DNA from: CAZEER01 sp964511215
GTDB taxonomy: Bacteria; Fidelibacterota; Marinisomatia; Marinisomatales; UBA1611
Assembly: GCA_964511215.1 (NCBI GenBank)
Contig: CAZEER010000014.1
Location: 1 to 38,633 of the forward strand
Length of the DNA stretch: 38,633 nt
Direction of reading: 5' to 3'
Of this stretch, positions 26,497-35,864 are shown one piece after another. The notes under the pieces were generated by a model. It was not told the DNA's origin, ran no database searches, and was given only the letters and a program-made list of their open reading frames with translations. Numbering within the stretch: position 1 is the first letter of the stretch; the number at the start of each line of letters is the position of its first letter. The position numbers were made by a program, and so were the translations under genes.

Positions 26497-29400
26497 ATGC
26501 CTATGAGAAAGAGCTATTCATTTGTGATTGGTCTGTTACTTATAGGACAGGTTTTGTTTGCTGGTACCACAGGAAAACTTTCGGGCAGAGTTACAAATAA
26601 AGAGACAGGTGAACCACTTATTGGTGCTAATGTGATGATAGAAGGCACAGTGCTAGGTGCTGCCACAGATACAGAAGGAAATTATTTTATACTCCAAGTT
26701 TCGCCAGGCACATATGATGTAAGATTTACAATGATAGGTCACCAGACATTAGTTATGAATGATGTACGTATAAGAGTCGATCTTACAACAAGCCTTGATG
26801 GTAAATTGAGTGAGAGCGCTGTTGGACTGGAAGAAGTGGTGGTGCAGGCTGATAGACCAATGATCCAGACTGATGTGACCTACTCACAGGCCAACATTAG
26901 TAGTGAAGAGGTTGATATGTTACCAGTTGAAGAGTTCGAAGATGTTCTGGCTCTTCAAGCGGGAGTGGTTACTACTGGTGGTGAGATTCATGTCAGGGGA
27001 GGCAGAGGTGGTGAGATTTCCTACATGGTTGATGGAATCACTGTCACAGATCCATATAACTCAGGAATCGCAGTGGAAATTGAAAACAATGCTATCCAGG
27101 AACTGCAATTCATTAGTGGGACATTTAATGCAGAATATGGACAGGCCATGTCAGGAATAGTTAACATTGTCACAAAGGATGGAGACTATGCAAAGTATTC
27201 TGGTAATTTATCAGGAAATCTGGGTGATTATGTATCAGGGGGTGAGCTAAACCCTGACTATGCATATCCACTTTTCCCTCAGGTGGAGCAGACTAATTGG
27301 AATAATATTACTGATCTAAAAGCTAATATTGAGGGACCGATTATTCCTGGTGTTTTATCTTTTTTTGTTTCGGGGCGTAAAAAGAGAAATGATGGTTATT
27401 TGTTTGGTGAAAGAATTTTTCACCCAGGATCCTATTACTGGTCTGAGGAGCAAAATTTATTTCTTATCGATACGTTAGGTTTAGGTAATGGCTTTGTCCC
27501 AGATGACAGTGATTGGGAGGCAATGGAATATCAGAGCAATCTGAGGAACTTAGTTGACTCTCTTAGAGGATTACCTCAAGATGATAACAATGCATTTGAT
27601 TGGGTATCAATGAACTGGAATGATCAAACTACCTATCAAGCAAAAATTAGTTGGAGAATAACACCAAAGATAAAGGTGGGCTACAATCGTATGTTCAGTG
27701 AAAATCAGTCTCAATCATACACTCATGAGTACCGTTGGAACCCTGATGGAAGACCCTATTCTTTCAACACTCGAATTGGAGATATTTTGCGTGCAGATAT
27801 TTCTATAAATCAATCAACTTTTGCGAATGTAATGTTTTCTCGCGCTACCAATCACTACAGGACACATTTAAACCCAGATAAGAATTTTTATAAAACATTA
27901 GATACTATGTCTTTCAATGACTACGGATTTAATCCATGGCTTTTAAGTAATATTGGAAAAGATACAACATTCATTGTTGATCCAATCAGTGGAGACAGTT
28001 CTATTGCCATAGATGATATTCCTATAGACACATACTATGATGTAGACCCTAGAATTTTTGATTATTCAACGGGCAATAATTATGAAGTTGGTGGTAACTA
28101 CATGGATATTTACAACCGAAAATCAGATGCAAAGACTTTCAAGGCAGAAATTACAAGTCAGCTAAATGCAGAACATCAGGTAAAGGGTGGTCTTGAGTAC
28201 AGAGAGACCCACATAACATATAACAGTTTAACGGTGTTACAGTCTTCGTGGACTGATTATTTTCCGGTTATCCTCTCGCCTGAGAATAATACAATCCATA
28301 ATTCTTTCCAGTCTATGATTGATCCATTCCAACCTGGTGAGCATGTTACTGATACCGTTACAGTGATTGATACGTTGACATTTGGAGATTTCACTTTTTT
28401 TGATACGACTACTTTTTATAATGAAAGATGGACGGGGCACTATCTTGATGGTCGACGTCCGATTGAGTTTTCAGCATATATACAAGATAAAATAGAGCAA
28501 GATGATTTGGTAGTCAATGTTGGTTTTCGCTATGATTATTTTGATTCTCGGTTTTGGGTATTAAATGATTCTGAAGATGTTAATTATCTGTCACCTGTAA
28601 AACCACTGAATATCTGGCATGACCTTGATGAGAATGGAGAGATTTCAGAGGATGAGATGACAAATCAAAACAGAAAGAGCAAAGATGATAGACTTCAATC
28701 TAACGCGCAGGGAGACCCGTGGTATAGAAAAGCAGAACCAAAAACCCAGATCAGTCCCAGATTTGCTTTGGCATTTCCAATAACGGATAAAGGGTATCTT
28801 CATTTTTCATATGGTCATTTTTTCCAAAATCCGAGTTTTAGCTATATCTATGATAATCCAGAATTCGAAGTACCTGCTGCATCAGGGGTGAATTCAACTA
28901 TGGGTAATGCAAATATGAAACCACAAAGAACAACACAATATGAAGTTGGATTCTCGCAACAAATTGGAAAAGACATTGGTATTGAGCTTACAGGATACTA
29001 CAAAGATATAAGAAATCTAAATTCATCAGAAATAAAAAACTCTTTCATAGCGACAGATCGCTATGGTATGTATGTGAACAAAGACCACGCTAATTCTAAG
29101 GGAATTACTGTCGCATTATCGAAACGTTCTATCCATAATTTTTCTGGTAATTTAGATTACACATATTCAATATCAGAAGGGAATGCCTCTGATCCTACGG
29201 CCGCTTTTTACGATGAGCAGTCAGACATTGAACCAGAAAAAATGCTTGTACCATTAGACTGGGATCAGCGTCATACTTTGAATGGTACCGCAACCTATCA
29301 CCCTACAAAGACATCAGGCCTTAGCTTTGTTTTTAATTATGGTAGTGGATTTCCATATACTGTCACCAACCTCTCTGGGCAGCGAACATCATTTGAAAAT

Positions 29401-29691
29401 AATGGTCGTAAGCCTGCTACTTATAACATTGACATGCGGAGTTTCTATAATTTCACTCTATCAAAATCTGCTCAGTTATCTGCACATATTAATATTTATA
29501 ATATTTTTGATATTAGAAATGAACTGACAGTGTACAGTGACACAGGTCGTTCTTCTTCATCACTTTTGCCAACATATACACCTCAATTAAGTGGCCCTAT
29601 GCTTAATACACTGGATGAATATTTGGTCAACCCGTCATACTATTCATCCCCAAGACAGATAAAAATTGGTTTGTCTATATCATTCAATTAG
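26497..29691 (+). CDS. TonB-dependent outer-membrane receptor with carboxypeptidase-regulatory-like N-domain
   Basis: 1064 residues. After the signal peptide (ends ~23) comes a CarboxypepD_reg-like beta-sandwich (~25-105, GKLSGRVTNKETGEPLIGANVMIEGT...GTYDVRFTMIGHQ). LEEVVVQA (~111-118) is a plausible TonB box. The plug domain (~125-228) contains IHVRGGRGGEISYMVDGITVTDPY and FNAEYGQAMSGIVNIVTKDG. The remainder is a 22-strand-type barrel, with the C-terminal strand ending QIKIGLSISFN (terminal aromatic residue). It resembles SusC-like and Oar-like receptors, but no SusD gene is adjacent; instead a giant PNPY-type protein and a PorV-family protein follow directly. The ligand is unknown. ATG 26503 is an alternative start; no clear ribosome binding site. 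Confidence 0.93.
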   Translation: MPMRKSYSFVIGLLLIGQVLFAGTTGKLSGRVTNKETGEPLIGANVMIEGTVLGAATDTEGNYFILQVSPGTYDVRFTMIGHQTLVMNDVRIRVDLTTSLDGKLSESAVGLEEVVVQADRPMIQTDVTYSQANISSEEVDMLPVEEFEDVLALQAGVVTTGGEIHVRGGRGGEISYMVDGITVTDPYNSGIAVEIENNAIQELQFISGTFNAEYGQAMSGIVNIVTKDGDYAKYSGNLSGNLGDYVSGGELNPDYAYPLFPQVEQTNWNNITDLKANIEGPIIPGVLSFFVSGRKKRNDGYLFGERIFHPGSYYWSEEQNLFLIDTLGLGNGFVPDDSDWEAMEYQSNLRNLVDSLRGLPQDDNNAFDWVSMNWNDQTTYQAKISWRITPKIKVGYNRMFSENQSQSYTHEYRWNPDGRPYSFNTRIGDILRADISINQSTFANVMFSRATNHYRTHLNPDKNFYKTLDTMSFNDYGFNPWLLSNIGKDTTFIVDPISGDSSIAIDDIPIDTYYDVDPRIFDYSTGNNYEVGGNYMDIYNRKSDAKTFKAEITSQLNAEHQVKGGLEYRETHITYNSLTVLQSSWTDYFPVILSPENNTIHNSFQSMIDPFQPGEHVTDTVTVIDTLTFGDFTFFDTTTFYNERWTGHYLDGRRPIEFSAYIQDKIEQDDLVVNVGFRYDYFDSRFWVLNDSEDVNYLSPVKPLNIWHDLDENGEISEDEMTNQNRKSKDDRLQSNAQGDPWYRKAEPKTQISPRFALAFPITDKGYLHFSYGHFFQNPSFSYIYDNPEFEVPAASGVNSTMGNANMKPQRTTQYEVGFSQQIGKDIGIELTGYYKDIRNLNSSEIKNSFIATDRYGMYVNKDHANSKGITVALSKRSIHNFSGNLDYTYSISEGNASDPTAAFYDEQSDIEPEKMLVPLDWDQRHTLNGTATYHPTKTSGLSFVFNYGSGFPYTVTNLSGQRTSFENNGRKPATYNIDMRSFYNFTLSKSAQLSAHINIYNIFDIRNELTVYSDTGRSSSSLLPTYTPQLSGPMLNTLDEYLVNPSYYSSPRQIKIGLSISFN

Positions 29692-29695
29692 TATA

Positions 29696-32600
29696 ATGAG
29701 ATACTATTTAATTATTTTATCATTTTTGATTATTGGTGCAGATTTGTTTGCCAATAATATTCCCGATAAAACGATCAATGAGAGGACCTACTCTCCGACA
29801 GAGATAACGGGCAGAGACGATCGGAAAGATGGTGTGCATTCGGGGAATCGTGTATTAACAAAAATTTATAATCATGGTGCAATCGGAGATCAGAGCAGCA
29901 GTTTTTCAGGCGTGTATCCAATAGGATCTGGCCACGCCTATATCTATGAATTTTCTCCGGTAATTGCTGCTAGTGTCGTAGATATCCATGGAAACAGGAA
30001 GCATATAGTCTCTGATGGTACAATAGGACTAACAGATGATTCTCCAACAGGGGTGCCCTGGAGTTTTGAACCCCTAGCGGGTTTTGCTAATCCAAATCAG
30101 GAGAATCTGGCTATGAGTGATGACCTCTCATCCTGGCCAAGTTCTTGGCCAAATAGGTCAGATGATTGGGCAGGAGAGTGGAATGGACAATATGGAAAAT
30201 ATGTTAGAGCAGACCAGGAATCATATTTTGTTATGGATGATTATTATAATAGCGAGTTTGAGTTTTGGCCTGATGAAAATGATGTGCCAGAATCTTTAAC
30301 AGAAGATCCGGATAATCATCGAAGAGGTTTAGGTATAGAATTGGAGGTGCGTGGTTATCAGTGGAACCACCCCGCGGCAGAAGATATTATTATTGTAACC
30401 TATTGGATAACTAATGTAGGGACCAATGTGTTGGACAGTGTTGTGTTTGGTATGTATGGTGATGCAGATGTGGGTGGTTCATCAGACTTTAATGATGATG
30501 ATGCCTGGTTTGATACAGAGAACGATATGGTTTTTCAGTGGGACAACAACAACTGGAGTACATCCTATGGTGGTTTTCGACCAGCATATTTTGGTTGGAG
30601 CTTTTTAGAGTCACCTGGTAATCCACATGATGGGATTGACAATGATGAAGATGGTATGATCGATGAAAGCCAGTTTGATGGTATTGACAATGACGGTGAC
30701 TGGGATCCTGAAATAGACGATATTGGTGCAGATGGACTGGCAGAATTTCATTTAAACTATACTGGGCCTGACGCGGATGGTACCGAAGGTAATGGAATTC
30801 CTGATCTGGGTGAACCTAATTTTGAGATAACAGACAATGATGAGTCTGACCAGATCGGCCTCACTAGTTTTTATTCAGCTCCATATCCAAGTGTATATCC
30901 ATCAAATGACGAAGTAATGTGGAGCCAAATGACACCAGGAATTTTTCAAGTACCATCACAAAATGTAGACCAGACATTTCTATATGGTTCAGGGTATATC
31001 TCGCTCCAACCAGGAGAGAAGAAAAAATTTGCAATTGCAATGGTCTATGGAGAGAATATGGCGGATATATTGCGTAATACCAACACCATGCAAAATATTT
31101 ATGATAATGACTATAGTTTCGCAAAGCCTCCATTGAAACCCACTATGACAGCTGTACCAGGAGATAATAAGGTTACACTTTATTGGAATGCGCTATCGGA
31201 GAAATCGATGGACCCAATCTATGGTAGAGACTTTGAGGGTTACAGGATATATAGGAGCACCGACCCAGGTTTTATTGATTCGTATACTATAACAGACTCT
31301 TATGGAAACATTACCTTTAAAGAACCTATAGCAATTTTTGACCTTCAAAATGGTTTAATGGGACCTCATCCGATCGGTTATAACGGTATTCAGTTTGATA
31401 TGGGAGAAGATACAGGGCTACAATATATTTATGTTGATTCTAATAATGTTATTAATGGGCAAACATACTACTACTCTATTACGGCATATGATAAAGGATA
31501 TGACCTTGATTTTTTTGAAAGTGGTTTTACCCCCAGTGAAAACTTACAGCCGATAGCTCCATCGGAATGCTCTGTAACATTGGACTTGGATTATAAGGGT
31601 AACGTTGTTAGCCTGAGTGAGAATGCTGCTATAGTAATTCCGAATTCAGAGGCACTAGGTTATGTTCCTCCTAATACCACAGAAGAAGGCCAAACCTTTG
31701 TGGAACATATAGCCGGATATGGTTCAGGCCTTATTACTGTGGAAGTTGTTGACCCTTTCGCGGTTCAAGATCAGAAAGAATATCATGTTGTTTTTGATAC
31801 CCTAGAGACAGCCGATGAATTGGGATTTAGTGTTAGAAACCAGAAACTAATAGTTGAGACACTGATGATAAATAGTGACAGTACTGCAGTCGCTTCTTTT
31901 GATCATCTTGACGCAAAGATGATAGTTAACACTACTATTGTGAATGATAGTACAGTTTACGACACCACCTACCCTATCACAGTTACAGATTTAGATAGTA
32001 CTACAACTTATGTATATAATATTGATTACATGGTTAATCCCGAGATTGGAGTATTCTATAATTTTAGTTCTGAACTTCTTTCAGCAGGTAAATTTGCTGT
32101 AAGCTACCGTTACTTTCACTTGGATCATTTAGAGACTATCAATGGTGAAACAGATAATCCTCTATTTGATGGCATGCGTGTCATTGTAAAAGATACTGAA
32201 TATGATCTTAATGAGGACTCAACACGCTGGATAATTGGAGAATGCAATTACGGCATACTTGCCATGAATGTTTCAAGGTTTTATCCTGCAGACTTTGAGC
32301 TACAGTTTGGGGGAGGGCTAGGAGACTCTGTCACAGTTGATCCCTATGGAACGGTGGTCCCATTTATAATAAAAAACGTTACACACGATGATGAACCACC
32401 TTTCCGCATATCTGATTTTAATCAGGATGGTGACTGGGATCCAGATGAGTCCATCTCTATCAGGCCTTATGGTGATATATCAGAGGGGCCCTTGATTTCC
32501 ATTAGGTTTAATCCAGATTCAATACCTGTGATTGATACAATCTTTGTAAATGATACTACAGTTGAATACGATACTAGTATGCTTGCTCCCATTCCTCCAG

Positions 32601-33025
32601 TTGAGGGAGATGTCTTTCATATTGAAATAGACAGGCCTTTTTCAATGGTAGATGTTTATAGTTTCACAACCACAGCTTCAAGTATCAATACAGAAGCTAT
32701 CGAGAATGAATTGGAGCGTATTGCGGTAGTACCTAACCCATATATTGTCGCGGCCTCATGGGAACCAAGACACCAATACGAATCAGGAAGAGGACCAAGG
32801 AAAATTGATTTTATTAATCTCCCGAGCGAGTGTACCATTAAAATATTTACTCTGTCAGGGTATCTTGTGACTACCCTATATCATAATGATGTTTATGAGA
32901 ATGGCGCAGAATCATGGAACCTTCTTTCAATGGATAATCTTGAGATATCTTATGGTGTCTATCTTTACCATATTGAAACTCCTGATAACCTAGAGCATAC
33001 AGGAAAATTTGCGATCATAAAATGA
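29696..33025 (+). CDS. Large exported protein with calcium-loop region, fibronectin-like segment and PNPY-variant sorting domain
   Basis: 1109 residues from ATG 29696, four bases after the receptor stop. The signal peptide is MRYYLIILSFLIIGADLFA. At about 30632-30740 an Asp-rich stretch (GIDNDEDGMIDES and GIDNDGDWDPE) matches thrombospondin-3/EF-type calcium loops, and another (FNQDGDWDPDE) lies at about 32417. A fibronectin-like segment (NKVTLYWNALSEKSMD...DFEGYRIYRSTDPG) starts near 31160. The C-terminus VVPNPYIVAASWEP...CTIKIFTLSGYLV...GKFAIIK closely parallels the divergent protein at 21084-24251. No catalytic motif is recognised. Position between a TonB receptor and a PorV-family gene, with an overlapping stop/start (33022-33025), suggests that the receptor, this protein and PorV act together at the outer membrane. 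Confidence 0.82.
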   Translation: MRYYLIILSFLIIGADLFANNIPDKTINERTYSPTEITGRDDRKDGVHSGNRVLTKIYNHGAIGDQSSSFSGVYPIGSGHAYIYEFSPVIAASVVDIHGNRKHIVSDGTIGLTDDSPTGVPWSFEPLAGFANPNQENLAMSDDLSSWPSSWPNRSDDWAGEWNGQYGKYVRADQESYFVMDDYYNSEFEFWPDENDVPESLTEDPDNHRRGLGIELEVRGYQWNHPAAEDIIIVTYWITNVGTNVLDSVVFGMYGDADVGGSSDFNDDDAWFDTENDMVFQWDNNNWSTSYGGFRPAYFGWSFLESPGNPHDGIDNDEDGMIDESQFDGIDNDGDWDPEIDDIGADGLAEFHLNYTGPDADGTEGNGIPDLGEPNFEITDNDESDQIGLTSFYSAPYPSVYPSNDEVMWSQMTPGIFQVPSQNVDQTFLYGSGYISLQPGEKKKFAIAMVYGENMADILRNTNTMQNIYDNDYSFAKPPLKPTMTAVPGDNKVTLYWNALSEKSMDPIYGRDFEGYRIYRSTDPGFIDSYTITDSYGNITFKEPIAIFDLQNGLMGPHPIGYNGIQFDMGEDTGLQYIYVDSNNVINGQTYYYSITAYDKGYDLDFFESGFTPSENLQPIAPSECSVTLDLDYKGNVVSLSENAAIVIPNSEALGYVPPNTTEEGQTFVEHIAGYGSGLITVEVVDPFAVQDQKEYHVVFDTLETADELGFSVRNQKLIVETLMINSDSTAVASFDHLDAKMIVNTTIVNDSTVYDTTYPITVTDLDSTTTYVYNIDYMVNPEIGVFYNFSSELLSAGKFAVSYRYFHLDHLETINGETDNPLFDGMRVIVKDTEYDLNEDSTRWIIGECNYGILAMNVSRFYPADFELQFGGGLGDSVTVDPYGTVVPFIIKNVTHDDEPPFRISDFNQDGDWDPDESISIRPYGDISEGPLISIRFNPDSIPVIDTIFVNDTTVEYDTSMLAPIPPVEGDVFHIEIDRPFSMVDVYSFTTTASSINTEAIENELERIAVVPNPYIVAASWEPRHQYESGRGPRKIDFINLPSECTIKIFTLSGYLVTTLYHNDVYENGAESWNLLSMDNLEISYGVYLYHIETPDNLEHTGKFAIIK

Positions 33026-34056
33026 ACAATAAAGTATTTATAGCAATAATAATTTCTGTTTCAATTCTATTGTCCCAGAATAATGTAGCAACAACCTCAG
33101 CAGCATTTCTTGAAATTGGCCCCGGAGCAAGGTCGCTTGGAATGGGTAGCGCCTACGTCTCAGTCTCTAATGATGCTAGCTCTATTTACTGGAACCCTGC
33201 TGGTATTGTAAATGTATCTGCACCCGAAGTACAGTCTTTTTACGCACCCTGGCTGGTAGAGACACAATTTTATTATAATACTGCTGTTGTTCCAATGGGT
33301 GCATATGGTAGTCTGGGACTTTCATTTACTGCTGTCACAATGGATGAGATGGTAGTCAGGACTGTACAGAATCCAGAGCCGAATGAATATGGACAAAAAT
33401 TTGATGCTGGAAATATTGCTATGGGTGTAGCATATGCAAAAAAATTGACAGATAGATTTTCATTTGGCTTTCAGACAAAATTTATTCAAGAGTCTATATG
33501 GCAGATGAAAGCGCAGGGAGTTGCGGTTGATATTGGTACCCTTTTCATTACTAAGCGTGATCTGAATATTGGGATGAGTGTATCTAATTTTGGTGGTAAA
33601 ATTGGTATGGAAGGTGTTAATACTTTGGTAGATATAGATGTAGATGAAAATATTTATGGAAATAATGATAGGATTGATGGCAATCTCAGTACCGTAAAGT
33701 GGCCTCTTCCTTTAATTTTTAGATTTGGGCTTAGTAGGGAATTCCTTTTATCACCCACTATGAAATTCCTTCTAGCTGTTGATGCTATCCATCCTAATAA
33801 TAACCCGGAATATATTAATGTAGGTTTAGAATATAGTGCTCTAGATATGTTGTTTATTCGGATGGGTAAATCTCATACTTTCTATAGCTTAGATAATGGA
33901 ACTGAAGATGGCTTAGCCCCCGAACAGGGTCTGTCTATTGGTGCCGGGATAAAATACCGAATACCCAGGGGCCCCTTGCTTAATATTGATTATGTGTATA
34001 CGCAGTTTGGTGTTTTTAAAAATGTAGAAGGTTATTCTATAAGCCTTACCTTTTAA
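33022..34056 (+). CDS. PorV/PorQ-family outer-membrane protein (UPF0164)
   Basis: 344 residues, ATG overlapping the previous stop. The signal peptide is followed by the family signature FLEIGPGARSLGMGSAYVSVSNDASSIYWNPAGI, found in PorV, PorQ and UPF0164 proteins. The rest is a predicted FadL-like 14-strand beta barrel rich in alternating hydrophobic residues, ending with an aromatic residue (SISLTF). In Bacteroidota, PorV binds the C-terminal sorting domains of type IX cargo at the outer membrane and passes them to the attachment complex. Here it directly follows a sorting-domain protein, which supports a cargo-specific shuttle or anchor role. Whether it is the general PorV or a dedicated paralogue cannot be decided from this window. 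Confidence 0.88.
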   Translation: MNNKVFIAIIISVSILLSQNNVATTSAAFLEIGPGARSLGMGSAYVSVSNDASSIYWNPAGIVNVSAPEVQSFYAPWLVETQFYYNTAVVPMGAYGSLGLSFTAVTMDEMVVRTVQNPEPNEYGQKFDAGNIAMGVAYAKKLTDRFSFGFQTKFIQESIWQMKAQGVAVDIGTLFITKRDLNIGMSVSNFGGKIGMEGVNTLVDIDVDENIYGNNDRIDGNLSTVKWPLPLIFRFGLSREFLLSPTMKFLLAVDAIHPNNNPEYINVGLEYSALDMLFIRMGKSHTFYSLDNGTEDGLAPEQGLSIGAGIKYRIPRGPLLNIDYVYTQFGVFKNVEGYSISLTF

Positions 34057-34062
34057 CTTTCG

Positions 34063-35832
34063 ATGAGGAAATTATTCCTTTTTCTTTATATATTACTAAC
34101 TGGGTGTTCGATCCAGACAAAAGTAGAAATGGATATGGAACAAATATCTGAGACTGAAAAATTTCTTAATATACTAGACGAAGAGTGGAAAAAGGGAATT
34201 GTAAATAATCCCGAATGGGCCACTCGTCTGGGTGATAACAGGTTCAATGATATACTTAACGATGTTTCGTACAAAACTATTATCAATCGTCAGGGGGAGG
34301 CCCGTGATCTGCTTGCCAAAGTAAAAAAGATTGAATACTCAAAGTTATCAAAAGAGGATAAATTGAATTATGATTTATTTGTGAATAATCTTGAGCAAGA
34401 TATTGAAGGATATCATTATTTATCTTTTTTAATGCCAATCGATCAAATGGGAGGTATACAGATTGGATTTGCAGGTCTACCAGATTATATGCCTTTTAAA
34501 ACAGAAAAAGATTATGAAAACTATATATCTAGGATGGTATCCTTCCCAGAGAAAGTAGATCAAACTATCGATCTAATGAAGCGCGGAGTTGAGGCAGGAT
34601 GGGTTCCACCGAAAATTGTAATGGGTTCTGTCTCAGACCAGATCCGCACTCAGTTTGAGACACCGATTAAGGAGTCTTCTTTATATAAACCTGTTCTCGA
34701 ATTTCCAGAGTCAATATCAATAGAGAATCAAAAAAGACTGAAATCTAAATTAGAGAATGCTCTGAATAATTATGTATATCCTGCTTATCGTTCCCTATTG
34801 TCATATTTTAATAAATCATACTTACCAAATTGCAGAGAATCGATTGCATGTAAATATTTTCCCGATGGGGATAGCTTTTATAGATATAAAATAAAAAGCT
34901 ATACAACAACAGACCTAAGTGCCGAGAAGATCCATGAGGTTGGTTTAGAAGAAGTAGCACGCATTAAGAATGAGATGATCGATGTTATTAAAAAAACAGA
35001 ATTTAAAGGTACTTTTGATGAGTTTCTTACTTTTCTAAGAACAAGTCCCGAGTTTTACTTTGAGACAGAAGAAGAACTCTTGGATGCATATAGAGTGATT
35101 TGTAAGAAAGCAGATGCTAAGCTACCTGAATTTTTTAGACTTTTACCTAGGCTTCCCTATGGTGTCAAACCTATCCCAAAGTATCAGGCACCTTCGTCTC
35201 CTACCGCATATTATTATCCTGGAAATGAAAGGGCAGGCCGTTCAGGTTATTTTATGGCAAATACTTACAAGCTTGAAACACGGCCCAAGTATGAGATGGA
35301 GGCCCTATCTATTCATGAAGCCGTCCCCGGTCATCATCTTCAAATAGCATTAGCACAGGAGCTGGAAGATATCCCTGAGTTTAGAAAATATGGAGGCTAT
35401 ACCGCCTATATAGAGGGGTGGGGTTTGTATTCAGAAAAACTTGCAGAAGAGATGGGTTTTTATGATGATCCATATAATAAGTTCGGACAACTTACCTATG
35501 AAATGTGGCGCGCATGCAGGCTTGTTGTTGATACAGGTATGCATGCTCTTGGATGGACACGCCAAAATGCAATTGATTATATGTTGCAAAACACCGCTAA
35601 AACAGTTAATGATATTACCGTAGAGGTCGATCGCTATATTGCGTGGCCCGGACAGGCGCTAGCATATAAAATTGGTGAAATGAAAATCCTTAGTTTGAGG
35701 GAACAGGCAGAAAAAAATCTAGGAGATAAATTCAATATAAGAGACTTTCATGATGTGGTCCTAGGTGATGGAGCAGTGCCTCTTAACATTCTAGAAAAAC
35801 ATATCAAAGAATACATACAATCACATGATTAA
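34063..35832 (+). CDS. DUF885-family lipoprotein, putative zinc metallopeptidase
   Basis: 589 residues, 6 nt after the PorV gene. MRKLFLFLYILLTGC is a lipoprotein signal with lipobox LTGC. The family is a large helical protein with the zinc motif HEAVPGHH at residues 418-425 (35314-35337), followed by the glutamate block YIEGWGLYSEKLAEEMG and DTGMHALGWTRQNAIDYM. Just before it, SPTAYYYPGNERAGRSGYFMANTY matches the conserved substrate-side segment, and VDRYIAWPGQALAYKIGEMKI follows. All signature residues are intact, so it should be an active membrane-anchored carboxypeptidase- or dipeptidase-like enzyme, although few members have been studied. It contrasts with the degenerate relative at 8109-9740. 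Confidence 0.9.
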   Translation: MRKLFLFLYILLTGCSIQTKVEMDMEQISETEKFLNILDEEWKKGIVNNPEWATRLGDNRFNDILNDVSYKTIINRQGEARDLLAKVKKIEYSKLSKEDKLNYDLFVNNLEQDIEGYHYLSFLMPIDQMGGIQIGFAGLPDYMPFKTEKDYENYISRMVSFPEKVDQTIDLMKRGVEAGWVPPKIVMGSVSDQIRTQFETPIKESSLYKPVLEFPESISIENQKRLKSKLENALNNYVYPAYRSLLSYFNKSYLPNCRESIACKYFPDGDSFYRYKIKSYTTTDLSAEKIHEVGLEEVARIKNEMIDVIKKTEFKGTFDEFLTFLRTSPEFYFETEEELLDAYRVICKKADAKLPEFFRLLPRLPYGVKPIPKYQAPSSPTAYYYPGNERAGRSGYFMANTYKLETRPKYEMEALSIHEAVPGHHLQIALAQELEDIPEFRKYGGYTAYIEGWGLYSEKLAEEMGFYDDPYNKFGQLTYEMWRACRLVVDTGMHALGWTRQNAIDYMLQNTAKTVNDITVEVDRYIAWPGQALAYKIGEMKILSLREQAEKNLGDKFNIRDFHDVVLGDGAVPLNILEKHIKEYIQSHD

Positions 35833-35864
35833 TTATTTAATTCCATAAATAATAAAATAAATCA

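Noticed and set aside
29666..29695. TTG 29666 as start of the second giant protein
   Set aside because: It lies inside the receptor gene; ATG 29696 gives a clean signal peptide four bases after the receptor stop.
26497..33025. A SusC/SusD pair
   Set aside because: The gene after the receptor lacks a lipoprotein signal and SusD features and instead ends in a sorting domain.
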